Positions 1 through 10,065 of a stretch of 64,000 bases of DNA are shown here, one piece after another. Within the stretch, counting starts at the first letter, position 1, and every line of letters starts with the position of its first letter. The translations under genes and the position numbers were made by a program. Location of the stretch: positions 434,001 to 498,000 of the forward strand of contig WBMQ01000012.1 of NCBI GenBank assembly GCA_016630905.1, read 5' to 3'. The notes under the pieces are model-generated. The model made no database searches, was not told the origin of the DNA, and was given only the letters and a program-made list of their open reading frames with translations. Source of the stretch: Capillidium heterosporum. Taxonomy: Eukaryota; Entomophthoromycota; Entomophthoromycetes; Entomophthorales; Capillidiaceae.

Positions 1-540
1 AAAGGTGTAAGTATTTGGTAAATCTTTCGATCCTATGAGATTTGTTCGCTTTGTCAATCTTTGCAACTTATAAATTGACATATTTTGATGGGCAGCTAAA
101 GCCAAGCAGAAACTACTTGGTACTGCCCAATTCAAAATTTCGGAAGAGTTGTTCATTGCAGCCCATATCCAAACTTGCTAACTATGCAAAGCTTCTAATT
201 TGTAATTCATCTTCCAATTAGAATTCCCTACCATCTTTAAGCTTTTACTTATACTGCACCTGTTTCAAGTTGCTGCAACAAACCTACATTGCCCATCAAT
301 TTAAATATTAGTTCGATAAGGAAAGCTCAAAAGCAATACAAACTGTTGCAAATATTGTGGAATGGAGCCCTATTAGCATCCTAGTTTTAGGTAAATGCCA
401 ACTTAATATATGTGTAAAAGCTTAATTCCATACACTATTCTAAAGCAGTCTATTTTAAACAATGCTGATCATATAAGCTATCTTAACTTTTATAAACAAT
501 TGTAAACTATTTATACAGGCTTTTATGATCTTAGTATTCA
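1..540. other. Non-coding region upstream of TF1
   Basis: AT-rich, no convincing ORF. It holds the presumed TF1 promoter; no clear TATATAAA box is seen, unlike the secreted-protein genes. Confidence 0.6.
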
Positions 541-2415
541 ATGAGCTCCAAAAAAGAATGCAGTGTTACATCGAGAGTTTCCTGTGATCGATGCAGAAGG
601 CATAGACGAGCTTGCGACAGAGGGATGCCCAGCTGTAGCAGATGTCAACAATCATCAAGTGAATGCAACTACACATCAACCTTCAAATTTATTCCGAAAA
701 ACAAACCGACTTTAGATAGATATCCAGCTTTCAATATAGAACAAAATCAAAAGTCCAAGGGTATAGCACTAGGTGTCTTTGAACAGATGGGGCCCAACAC
801 AAGCCAATTAGAAATAGTCCACTGGCAAAAATCAGCAACCTCAGAGAAGAAAAACCAAGTGGACTTCACCAACAAACCAACTTATATATGGAGGCCACCT
901 AACCAGAATGGTCGATTAAGAGATAGATACCTCCACCCCAAGCTAAAGTTGCAAAGAACAAGCATCAAATTCCATCTGCTTCACGCCTTGTTCAGAAAAT
1001 CCATCTTTGACAACCAAAAGGTATTTGCATTTGGAACCGGGTCCCTAGATTACTACGGCGACAACCCGATGGGTAGATTGATAACGATGTACGTGATCCA
1101 TCACTCCAAGCCCAAATCTCTAGATGAGTTGATTCGAAATAAAAAGAAGGTGTCTACCACTTTACTCCTCCCCATAACTATGTTGGTCGACGCTAAGGAT
1201 TTACAGGATAGGTGCAGTGCGAACTTCATAGTTGGTCGATGTGTTCAAGCCTACTTTCAGTACTACCATCCCCAAGTACCAATAATCAGTAGACGCTCGA
1301 TAGTTGAAAACTTTAAAGGCCATTCGCCAGCGTTGCAAAACATAATATGCTCCATCGGATCCACCTTCATCCCGGAGATGGCTGTCGACATACGGGACTA
1401 CTTCAGCGATACCGCAGTTCGATCGCTTAGAAGCAGGTACTTGGACTGTACGCTCGATAACATAAGTGTACTCATACTGATGTCTGACTTTCAACACGAT
1501 CCCAAGGACTATTCCAATGGATTCTTTAGAATCAGTCACGCCATTCGCATCAGCTACACACTAGGGTTGGATCGAAATCCACCGCCTGGGACTGACCCAG
1601 AAACTACCGAGCTGAGGAACCGAATTTGGTGGTGGTTACATATAAAGGATAAGCTCTATGGGTTTGCAGTTAATAGACCCTTTGCTCACGACTTCCGATT
1701 TAGCACTAGGCCGTTTCCAAAATTTGGTAATATGGATTTTTCCAAGGACGATAGCTCAGAGTACAAATTTGTCATCCGGTGCTCCTGCTTGTACCTGAAG
1801 TTACTGGGAGAGCTCTGCCATATAATGAGTCTTATGATCCTCAAGTTCAAATTCTCAACACGTATTCCCGATTCCGAGTTAGAAGATATCAACAAATTAG
1901 CCCGTGCAACCGGCCAGCATGTAGAGCTATGGGGCCAGAAGGTGCATGCTCAATTTAACGAACTTACCAACGAACATGACCATCGGTATGAAGGTTTGGC
2001 TTCTCCTTTCACTTCCAACTTGAAATTGGCCATGAACTGTGTCCTACTTCAGCTTTATCAGATTTTTTCAAAAGTTAAAGATCAAAGTGTAGTTTCCTAT
2101 TTCAACCAGCAAGCATGCAAAGTAGCCGACAGCACCATCGATATTTCGGTACAAATGGGCAACACCTTCTTACTGTCAAGTATTCCTTACAAGTTCTACT
2201 CCCTCTGCATGGCCAGCCTCTACCAAGTCCGAAACGCAACTTCACAAAATCAAGCACTGGCTTCCAAGTCCAGAGCTAAGTTAAAGTCGGCTTTGCAAAT
2301 CCTTCAGGTGAGCAGAATATACAACAGTTTTGTCGCCGAATGCTACAGTATGGTTACGCTTATGATGAAGGCGGAAAATTTGGATTTGGAAGATGGGTTC
2401 TACAGCATCAATTAG
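541..2415 (+). CDS. Zn(II)2Cys6 fungal transcription factor TF1 (A-type), left copy
   Basis: Predicted nuclear DNA-binding regulator, 624 aa, no introns. The Zn2Cys6 binuclear cluster is at residues 15-42 (C15, C18, C25, C32, C35, C42; spacing C-x2-C-x6-C-x6-C-x2-C-x6-C) with basic residues RRHRR after C18. A linker carries the A-type motif NKPTYIWRPPN at residues 111-121. The middle region has the fungal-specific TF domain signature RNRIWWWLHIKDK, with the three Trp at 363-365. The C-terminus has the family tail KAENLDLEDGFYSIN. It is followed 1.2 kb downstream on the same strand by B-type TF2. Against the right-arm copy there are 9 residue differences; here Gly of FRIG is changed to Ser and ETAELR to ETTELR, both unlike all paralogues, so these are derived changes. 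The target genes are unknown. Confidence 0.93.
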   Translation: MSSKKECSVTSRVSCDRCRRHRRACDRGMPSCSRCQQSSSECNYTSTFKFIPKNKPTLDRYPAFNIEQNQKSKGIALGVFEQMGPNTSQLEIVHWQKSATSEKKNQVDFTNKPTYIWRPPNQNGRLRDRYLHPKLKLQRTSIKFHLLHALFRKSIFDNQKVFAFGTGSLDYYGDNPMGRLITMYVIHHSKPKSLDELIRNKKKVSTTLLLPITMLVDAKDLQDRCSANFIVGRCVQAYFQYYHPQVPIISRRSIVENFKGHSPALQNIICSIGSTFIPEMAVDIRDYFSDTAVRSLRSRYLDCTLDNISVLILMSDFQHDPKDYSNGFFRISHAIRISYTLGLDRNPPPGTDPETTELRNRIWWWLHIKDKLYGFAVNRPFAHDFRFSTRPFPKFGNMDFSKDDSSEYKFVIRCSCLYLKLLGELCHIMSLMILKFKFSTRIPDSELEDINKLARATGQHVELWGQKVHAQFNELTNEHDHRYEGLASPFTSNLKLAMNCVLLQLYQIFSKVKDQSVVSYFNQQACKVADSTIDISVQMGNTFLLSSIPYKFYSLCMASLYQVRNATSQNQALASKSRAKLKSALQILQVSRIYNSFVAECYSMVTLMMKAENLDLEDGFYSIN

Positions 2416-3616
2416 ATGATTTACTCACTTGCATTCATATTAAATGTATGTATCTGACATTTATTTTTGTACAAATACTGCATTTGAACGTTTGCATATT
2501 TATTTATAGTAAATATTTCGAATGTTTCGATTTTAAATATAATCTATTTCTTTATAGAATGATCCTCAGTGACAGTTCAACGCCTTTATCACTTTTCTAA
2601 AGATGAGTGAAACTATAGACAACTTTTAAAGATCATTAAATGCATATTTTTCTAAAACTCAGCTTTTATTGATAGATCATAAATGTGTTGTTAGCCTTTA
2701 ATCTATTAACGTCATATAGGAGGTTGAACCTTTGACTCCTGCTTTTGATTGAAGGTTAGCCGAGACATAAAAGCCAGTTGATGTCAACCGATTTAGAAAT
2801 TAGCACCATACAGTTGAATATTTAATATGTATACATATTTAAAGTGTGGAATGAAAGCAAGGTTTTGCAAAAAGATGTAAATCCTATCTGTTCGATTTAA
2901 GTATTGTACTGAATTGGTTGGATGTATTGCCAGTATAAAAATTGAATTAAAAGTAGATATTGACTGACTATTTAGCTATAAATCGGCTAATAGGATTTTA
3001 ATAGTATTCCTTTGAAAATATCAGAAAGCGCTGTAAAATTGAAAGTCACCCTGCAGAGCTTAGTTTCTTTCAGGTAGCTCGAGGGTGGTATAATTGGTGG
3101 GTCGAAACATTGAAAATTCAAAGCCTACCTGCATAGCCGATGTACAAGTGCTAGTACTGGGACTCAGTTTTGAGATTTCAGTCAAAAGGTAATACTCCCC
3201 TCCGAAATACTTGCATGTAGGCTTAAATGAGTTGAAGCTTTTGAAGGGAATAAGATTTTAAACTGTAATTGCTGAAAATTAGCTTATGTACATATTACAA
3301 AAGCGAACTGTTGAGTAAAGCTGGTATTTCAAACTTGGTCCGATTTAAGCTACATAGAACGTACTGTTGCATGGAAATATTCTTCAAAGTGAACATACTA
3401 TTCTGTTCAGTATTATTTTGCAATGGTTTACACATTTGTTTTAAATAAAGCTACAAAGAAATGCTGAGCAAAGTAGTAAAGTTCATATATACCATGCAAA
3501 GTTCTTGAATCTAGTTGCAAATCCTCTGATTTCAGTAATGCTCATTTAGTAATTGCCTAAAGATAATAGGAGCATTTTGAATCAGCTTGAACTCTTAAAT
3601 TTTAATAGCCACTACC
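2416..3616. other. Intergenic region TF1-TF2
   Basis: 1.2 kb of AT-rich DNA without a credible gene. The small ORF at 2340-2600 overlaps the end of TF1 in another frame and is not supported. Confidence 0.6.
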
Positions 3617-5473
3617 ATGGAAAAGAAAGCTTTATCATTGCTTTCCTGTGATAAGTGTAGGGATCAAAAGACGTACTGTAGCAAGGAGCTCCCTAGCTGT
3701 GGAAGATGCCAACATAAATCCATCGAATGTACATATACTTATGTACCTAGAAGACTGCCGACAAGCAAGCTAAAAAAATATCCAGGTGCATCATCTAATC
3801 GAGCAATAGGCGACTTAAACTTCAAAAGTCTGACTTGTATTGATTTTAAAAATGCAGAAGTGGCCACCACATATCAACTAGAAGCAAGTCAAAGTGGTAA
3901 GTCAAAGAAGCCGGAGATAAAGTTGGAGGACAGGGCGTTAAGGGTATGGAAGTCTAAGAGTAGTGGAGGTTTGGTAAATGCAGCCGTTCACTCGGAGCTG
4001 CCTCTAGAGTACGTGAATGCCAAGTTTGGTTTGATACATACCTTGTTTCGAAACTCCATATTAGATACCAAGCAAAAGGTATTCGTGTTTACGACCGGAT
4101 CCTTGGACTACTATGGTGACAACCCAGTTGGTAGAATGATAACGATGTATGTGGTCCATCAATCCAAACCTAAAACTTTATATGAGTTGGCTAGGCGTGA
4201 AAAAACAGTATTCTCCACCGTACTCCTTCCCATAACCAAGTTAATTGATGCAAAGAGCTTACAGGATAAGTACAGCGCAAATTTCATAGTCAGCAAGTGC
4301 ATTAAGGCCTATTTCCAGCACTGGCACCCTCAGCTACCAATAGTCAATAGACGCTCGATAGTCGAAAATTTTGAAAGCCATTCCCCAGCACTGCAAAACA
4401 TAATATGCTCCATTGGATCCACATTCATCACAGAGATGTCAGACGATATACGCGACTACTTTAGCAACATCGCAGTCAAAGCGTGCGAAGACTGCTATTT
4501 AAACTGTACTTTGGACAACATCAGTGCCCTTTATCTAATGTCCAGCTTCCAGCACAATCCTAAGGATTACTCTAAAGGCTTCTTCAGGATCGGTCTTGCC
4601 ACTCGAATCAGCTACGCCCTAGGGTTGGACAGAGATCCGCCACCTGGGACCGACAAAGAGACCATAGAACTTAGGAATCGGATCTGGTGGTGGTTGCACA
4701 TAAAGGACAAGTTCTTTGGGTTCGGGATCAACAAGCCATTCGCCCACGATTTTCGATATAGCACCAGGCCACCTCAAAAGTTTAGTACGATGGACTGTTC
4801 CAAGGATGATGGTGTAGACTATCAATTTGCCATGCATTGTTCTTGCCTGTACACCAAGTTCCTCGGCGAGCTCTGCCACTTTATGGAGCTGTTGGTTGTC
4901 AAGTTTGAATTCTCGAGCCGCATCCCCGATTCCAAGTTGGGTGCTGCCAACCGGCTAGCTCGTGTGACTGGTGAACATATAAAGCTGTGGGAGCAGAAAG
5001 TATACGCCAATTTCAGAGAGCTGGTTCGAAATAACGGGAGTTGGGCCGAAGATGTAGCCTTCCTTTTCACATCGAACTTGAAACTGGCTATAAACTCGGT
5101 ACTGCTCCAACTGTACCAAATGTTTCTGAAGGTCAGCGACCAAAGTATCGCCTCCTACTTTATTGAGGAAGCTGGTAAGGTAGCGGACAGCACCATTGAT
5201 ATCTCAGTACGAATGAAAAGTCACTTCTTCCTCTCCGGGTTCCCTTACCGGTTCTACCCCCTCTGTATGGCCACCCTCTACTTGATTAGGAATGCTACTT
5301 CGAAAAATAAAGATTTAGCTGACAAGTCCATAGAGAGCTTGAAGTCCGCTTTGAGGATCCTTCAGGCCAGCAAAGTTTATAGCAGTTTAGCTGCTGAGTA
5401 TTGGCGTGTAGCTTTGCTTATGGTAAAGGCGGAGAATTTGGATTTGGGAGATGGGTTCTATAATATAGACTAA
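3617..5473 (+). CDS. Zn(II)2Cys6 fungal transcription factor TF2 (B-type), left copy
   Basis: Predicted nuclear regulator, 618 aa, intronless. The start ATG has a good context (CTACCATGG). The zinc cluster is C11, C14, C21, C28, C31, C38 and has the B-type signature QKTYC instead of the A-type RRACD. The linker has TCIDF at 73-77 and then a stretch ending in a WKSK-like motif; the fungal TF domain has WWW at 357-359 within RNRIWWWLHIKDK; the C-terminal tail is KAENLDLGDGFYNID. It differs from the right-arm copy at only 5 residues, all in the first about 125: K instead of R between C11 and C14, Pro/Ser after YTYV, two Val/Ala-Thr/Ala changes, and Glu/Lys before LPLEYVNAKFG. The rest of the protein is identical, an uneven pattern suggesting conversion between arms. 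It is the best donor candidate for the conversion tract seen in left TF3. Confidence 0.93.
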   Translation: MEKKALSLLSCDKCRDQKTYCSKELPSCGRCQHKSIECTYTYVPRRLPTSKLKKYPGASSNRAIGDLNFKSLTCIDFKNAEVATTYQLEASQSGKSKKPEIKLEDRALRVWKSKSSGGLVNAAVHSELPLEYVNAKFGLIHTLFRNSILDTKQKVFVFTTGSLDYYGDNPVGRMITMYVVHQSKPKTLYELARREKTVFSTVLLPITKLIDAKSLQDKYSANFIVSKCIKAYFQHWHPQLPIVNRRSIVENFESHSPALQNIICSIGSTFITEMSDDIRDYFSNIAVKACEDCYLNCTLDNISALYLMSSFQHNPKDYSKGFFRIGLATRISYALGLDRDPPPGTDKETIELRNRIWWWLHIKDKFFGFGINKPFAHDFRYSTRPPQKFSTMDCSKDDGVDYQFAMHCSCLYTKFLGELCHFMELLVVKFEFSSRIPDSKLGAANRLARVTGEHIKLWEQKVYANFRELVRNNGSWAEDVAFLFTSNLKLAINSVLLQLYQMFLKVSDQSIASYFIEEAGKVADSTIDISVRMKSHFFLSGFPYRFYPLCMATLYLIRNATSKNKDLADKSIESLKSALRILQASKVYSSLAAEYWRVALLMVKAENLDLGDGFYNID

Positions 5474-6330
5474 CTATCGATAGCCATATGCATTCCAAAA
5501 GGTTGGTGAAACTTACATTTGTTCGTAACACTGTAAGCTTTAACATACCATTATATTGTGTAGAAATATAAATTCAGCCAGCGATCCTTACCATTGTCAA
5601 TATTTACAACAGCTTTGAAAGCGCGTTTAAATAGACTGATGCCAGCAACAAATTCACTTCACTAGGAACTTTATTAGACAATGCTGATAGAATTAAATCA
5701 TCGGGACTAACTTTCCTATCAATTAATCGATAAAAGCATCTACATTCAAGTGCTCTTTCGATGAAGGTAAGGATTTCAAATCAAAAGGTTGAAATATGTT
5801 CTCATTAGTACAGTACTAAAAAGCTCAAGGGTACAATATAAAGTAGAGCGTAGTTTAAAAGAACTAGTACCGTTGCAACAGTATAGCAAATCTATAAAAA
5901 TAATTTATACACTATATGTATCGATATAATACTGTTCAAATAAACTTTACATGGCTATCTACGTATGATTCCCTTTCCTCTTATTTAACCAAAGTTATCG
6001 TTGGCAGCAGAATCCTTAATATCATTAAACCCAATGAACCTACTTCGCCTTATTAGTTATGATAGCAACTATACTCTAACTGGAAATGGAAAACATCAAC
6101 CTATGTTTAATATATCGCTGCATTTGAGCCTATATCTCATTAAGTTGCTATAAATGGCTGATATGAATTGCTGGATGATGCTCAAAATTTGAGGAATATG
6201 GCATCAATTTGAAACTGCTGAGCTTTTAAAACTCTTGACGCTTAGTAACTTATCTTCATTGAAGTTGTGGCTGGAAAGTAGAAATGGAATTGGTAATAAA
6301 AGAAATGTAACCAAATGAAAGGAGAGGACT

Positions 6331-6430
6331 ACAAGTTTATTACAACCAATTTTACCTTGTACACTATTCAGACATGCTATTCTCACGGTATGTTAGTAGC
6401 TTCTTGTACCATTTATTTGTTACTGTTGCA
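6331..6430. other. Conserved non-coding block downstream of TF2 (left)
   Basis: About 100 bp nearly matching 12848-12948 downstream of TF4, although surrounding sequence has drifted. The best-kept core reads ATTCAGACATGCTAT then CACGGTATGTTAGTAGC. On the minus strand the core contains TACTAAC followed by a CAG/TAG-like acceptor, resembling an intron 3' end. No reading frame is shared between copies. The mirror copies in the right arm are at 52581-52680 and 46063-46163. Confidence 0.5.
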
Positions 6431-7449
6431 AGTTAAAAGTTTGAGAACCTTAGATTGCTTTAAATTAGACAGTCGCTATAAAAACATGCAGTTTTGTTAA
6501 AGCGAATAGTTCCCTTGCTTTTAAGTCCAAATATATGGAAATTAAAATGACTAGATAGTTTTCTTGGATATAGAAAAGTATCTCTGCCGCTTTAATTTAA
6601 TTGGATTTAGTATCCCAAATATCAGGTAAAAGCTTGGTATTAAAGGGTCGTTTCTTCTTGACCTTTGCAATTATATTAGAAGCCTCCAATGTTGACAGTA
6701 TTGCTTACCCGAAATTCCATTCTATTCAATTAAGTTTAGTAAAGGCAAAAGCTAGGCAATGAGATTGGTAAAACTAAGAAAACTGATAGTCGATTGTAAT
6801 TGGATGGACTATAGCCTGCATTTCCTCAACAAAAGTTAGCATAAGGCGAACAGGCAGATTAGCATAAAGCCATAATTGAATTCAGTATAGAGCCTTATCC
6901 CATTCTATGAAGTTGATTCACTTATACACTGTAGTGTTTCTTAAGGTATCAGGCTAGCTAACCATTTGATCAAAGATAACTTCAATCCAAATGCTAACAA
7001 TTATAGATAGCTATTATTTCCAACTTTTTACAAGCACTTTTAGTTGAAATACACTCTAGTTAGATATGTGGCTGATAAATAGCTTGTTGCTCTGCTTGCA
7101 TAAATAGGGTAATTTACTACAAGTCCAAATGTAAAATTCTCAACCTTATATGAACAGTATTATATTTAACTTGTCCAGCTCTTTTTTGGCCAAAACTTTA
7201 TGTTACAAGGCACTGGTCAATCGATGATACTGATGCAAATCTAAAAGGTTTGTACCTCTGTCAATGATTTGGTACCATGTGGTCTTTTATTCGATAAAAG
7301 CAAACGCTAATCTATCGATACAAAGCAAATACAACGATAGAGGCAAAAGTAATAGTTGGTAGTGCTAGATGGACTCATAATTCAACTTCAAAGCCCAAAA
7401 CTTTAGAAAAGTTTTACGTTTAAGCTTTTGAACAATAGTTGAATCTGAA

Positions 7450-7463
7450 TCCGAATATTCGGA
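7450..7463. promoter_or_regulatory. Perfect palindrome TCCGAATATTCGGA upstream of TF3
   Basis: A 14-bp perfect palindrome carrying everted CGG triplets (CCG-N6-CGG), the kind of half-site pair bound by dimeric Zn2Cys6 proteins. It is 325 bp upstream of the TF3 start. It is conserved at 51548-51561 in the other arm. A 14-bp palindrome alone can occur by chance in a window this size. Confidence 0.3.
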
Positions 7464-7787
7464 CCCACCTAACACTCAGTTTAGCACTTTGGAAGAGCTG
7501 CTCGCTATAATGCAGATGCAAATTGTATCTACCTATACAGTGCTAAAACCTTTAGCAAAGCACTCTGTTCCTTTAAATGGGTATGTTTATTACAATTGAA
7601 TTTTAGAAATTTAGACAGGTTTTCATAGATTGGCAGCCAAAAGCTTAATTGTACCCATCGCTATAAAGCAATTATTCTTGCATATAGCTGCAACACATCT
7701 TATTCTAGAATTGCCAAACTTGCATAGACAACTATAAATCTATTTCCAGAAGCTATTTGAACAGCCTTATTTCCAAGGACTATCAAT

Positions 7788-9653
7788 ATGGAGCATGTTG
7801 GTATATCAAAAGCTTCTTGTGACCGATGTAGAAGGCATAAGCGAGCCTGCGACCGAAAGATCCCCAACTGTGGAAGATGCCAACAATCATCAGTTGGATG
7901 TAAATACACATCAACCTTCAAAATAGTTTTGAATGATCAGCAGAAATTAAATGAATCTTCAACTTTCAGTCCTGGAATACGGAATCCAAGGTGCAAGAAT
8001 ATAGCACTAGGAGTCTTTGAACGGATGATGCCGGACACATGTCAATTAGAAATGAGCTATTGGCAGGAATCTGCAACACCAAAGAAAAATCAGGTGGATT
8101 TCGTCAACAAACCGACTTATATATGGAGGCCTCCCAACAAGAAATATGTGCCAAGAGATAGATTCTTCCGGCCCAAACTAGCTTTAGAACAGACAGGTAT
8201 CAAGTGCAGCTTAATCCACACGCTATTTCGCAACTCTATATTGGACAACAGCCAAAAGGTATTCGTATTTACTACTGGATCCCTAGATTATTACGGTGAC
8301 AACCCAGTAGGTAGGTTGATAACGATGTATGTGGTCCACCACTCTAGGCCCAAAACTTTGAATAAACTGGTTGCATGCAAAAGAACAACATCCTCGACCA
8401 TACTCCTTCCTATAACCAAGTTAGTTGATGCAAAGAGCTTACAGGATAAGTACAGCGCAAATTTTATAGTCAGCAGGTGCATTAAGGCCTATTTCCAGCA
8501 CTGGCACCCACGGTTACCGATAGTTAATAGACGTTCATTACTTGAAACCTTTGAAAGCCATTCTCCAGCACTTCAAAGCATAATATGCTCTATAGGATCC
8601 ACTTTTATCCCGGAGATGACCACAGGCATACGAGACCATTTCAGCAAGGCTGCGGTCAAATCACTCAACACCACCTACTTGGACTGTACGTTGGATAACA
8701 TCAGCGCCCTGTTCCTGATGTCCAGCTTCCAACATGACCCAAAGGACTACTCGAAAGGATTCTCCAGGATCGGCCTTGCCATTCGCATCAGCTACACTTT
8801 GGGACTAGATAGGGACCCCCCACATGGAACCGACTTGGAGACAATAGAGCTTCGAAACCGGATCTGGTGGTGGCTGCACATAAAGGACAAGTTCTTTGGA
8901 TTTGCAGTCAACAAGCCTTTCACCCACGACTTTAGGTTTAGTACCAGGCCGTTCCCAAAGCTGAGTACAATGGACTGCTCTAAAGATGACGATGAAAAGT
9001 TTAGGTTCTCAATGCAGTGTTCCTGTCTGTACACTAAGCTGTTGGGAGAATTGTGCCACTTCATGGATCTTCTAGTCCCCAAGTTCAAATTCTCTACCCA
9101 CATCCCCAATTCAAAATTAAAAACTGCCAATCGATTAGCTCGTGCGACTGGTCAGCATCTAGAGTTCTGGGAACAGAAGGTGTGCACCCAGTTTAGAGAA
9201 CTCGTTAGCAGCAATGGCGGTCAGTGCGAAGATGTAGCTTCACTCTTTATATCGAATTTAAAGCTGGCTATGAATTCAGTCCTACTCCAGCTGTATCAAG
9301 CATTTTCGAAGATCAGCGATCGATCCATCTCCTCCTACTTTACGAAAAAGGCTGGTAAGGTAGCAGAAAACACAATCAACGTCTCGGTAAGGATGGGGAA
9401 CGATTTCTTCCTCTCCGGTTTCCCATACAAGTTCTACCCTCTATGCATGGCCACCCTCTACCAGATTAGAAATGCTACCTCAAAAGCCAAAGATCTAACT
9501 GTCAGGCCCATAGCGAATTTGAAGGCCGCTTTGAGGATACTTCAGACAGGTAGAGTTTACAGTAGTTTGGCTGCTGAGTATTGGCGCATGGCCATGCTCA
9601 TGGTGAAGGCAGAGAGCCTGGACTTGGGTGATGATTTTTACAATATTAGTTAG
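7788..9653 (+). CDS. Zn(II)2Cys6 fungal transcription factor TF3 (A-type N-terminus, B-like C-terminus), left copy
   Basis: Predicted nuclear regulator, 621 aa, intronless. The zinc cluster CDRCRRHKRACDR starts at residue 10, and the A-type linker includes ALGVFERM, then NKPTYIWRPPN. From about residue 142 (LIHTLFRNSILD) onward the protein is closer to B-type TF2: STMDCSKDD, LWEQ/FWEQKV, FFLSGFPY, SLAAEYWR. WWW is at 360-362 and the tail is KAESLDLGDDFYNIS. So the DNA-binding end and the C-terminal half have different nearest relatives. Nucleotides 8421-8509 almost equal TF2 4241-4329 but not TF3 of the right arm, marking a conversion tract (residues about 212-240). Outside this tract the two TF3 copies differ at only about seven residues. 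It lies 412 bp before TF4. Confidence 0.93.
   Translation: MEHVGISKASCDRCRRHKRACDRKIPNCGRCQQSSVGCKYTSTFKIVLNDQQKLNESSTFSPGIRNPRCKNIALGVFERMMPDTCQLEMSYWQESATPKKNQVDFVNKPTYIWRPPNKKYVPRDRFFRPKLALEQTGIKCSLIHTLFRNSILDNSQKVFVFTTGSLDYYGDNPVGRLITMYVVHHSRPKTLNKLVACKRTTSSTILLPITKLVDAKSLQDKYSANFIVSRCIKAYFQHWHPRLPIVNRRSLLETFESHSPALQSIICSIGSTFIPEMTTGIRDHFSKAAVKSLNTTYLDCTLDNISALFLMSSFQHDPKDYSKGFSRIGLAIRISYTLGLDRDPPHGTDLETIELRNRIWWWLHIKDKFFGFAVNKPFTHDFRFSTRPFPKLSTMDCSKDDDEKFRFSMQCSCLYTKLLGELCHFMDLLVPKFKFSTHIPNSKLKTANRLARATGQHLEFWEQKVCTQFRELVSSNGGQCEDVASLFISNLKLAMNSVLLQLYQAFSKISDRSISSYFTKKAGKVAENTINVSVRMGNDFFLSGFPYKFYPLCMATLYQIRNATSKAKDLTVRPIANLKAALRILQTGRVYSSLAAEYWRMAMLMVKAESLDLGDDFYNIS
8421..8509 (+). other. 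Apparent ectopic gene-conversion tract in TF3 (left copy)
   Basis: By eye there are about three differences from TF2 at 4241-4329 over 89 bases, but roughly twenty from the allelic-position TF3 in the right arm. Immediately downstream (from CACGGTTACCGATAG) left and right TF3 are identical again. This is a short patch copied from TF2 or its right-arm twin. Confidence 0.75.
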
Positions 9654-10065
9654 GTTGCTTACATTAATTTGCTCTGAGTGTGTATATTGTTATTAAGTAG
9701 GTTTATATATAAAGCTTTAGCCACGTTATAGATTTTATATTCATGGTTAATTACACATTTTCAATGGGTTTATGAATGCTTTATTTATAATTGGCACAAA
9801 TTGCTTCAATACTAAGTGCAATAACCAAATGGATTGAGATTTGGTAGGCCAATAGGCTAGAGTGTGGTGTTCAGAAATGCTGTAGGAAAAGGCATGGTTA
9901 AATTCAGTGTTTTAGTTTTTAAACAAAGCATTCAATATGCCGCATTCAGTGGGGAAATGAGTATGAAACCTCCGATCCCGAGCTCACGAGATAAGTGACC
10001 ATCCAAAGCTATGAAAGAACCATTTCGAATTTGAAGAAAGCTTAAAGGTTCAGACAGATGCCACC
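9654..10065. other. Intergenic region TF3-TF4
   Basis: 412 bp. It holds CCGATCCCG at 9972-9980, which on the minus strand is two direct CGG triplets (CGG-GAT-CGG), about 85 bp before the TF4 start: a possible but unproven Zn2Cys6 site. Confidence 0.4.

Larger units (their letters stand above)
1..7065 (+). repeat. Tandem duplication unit 1 (TF1-TF2 and flanks)
   Basis: Order and content parallel unit 2 at about 7400-13605: an A-type TF, then a B-type TF, then about 1.6 kb of related non-coding DNA. Shared non-coding landmarks include TCTCTGCCGCTT near 6580 versus CCTCTGCCGCTT near 13110, a strongly conserved block at 6331-6430 versus 12848-12948, and CACTTTTAG(T/C)TGAAA near 7035 versus 13578. 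Divergence is far greater than between the palindrome arms, so this duplication is older. Edges are approximate. The mirrored copy is in the right arm at about 51946-59010. Confidence 0.75.
5474..7787. other. Intergenic region TF2-TF3
   Basis: 2.3 kb non-coding. It contains the conserved block at 6331-6430 and a CCG-N6-CGG palindrome at 7450-7463. Small ORFs here are not conserved in frame with the related region downstream of TF4. Confidence 0.6.

Noticed and set aside
6204-6386. 60-aa minus-strand ORF in the conserved block downstream of TF2
   Set aside because: The homologous block downstream of TF4 does not keep the frame.
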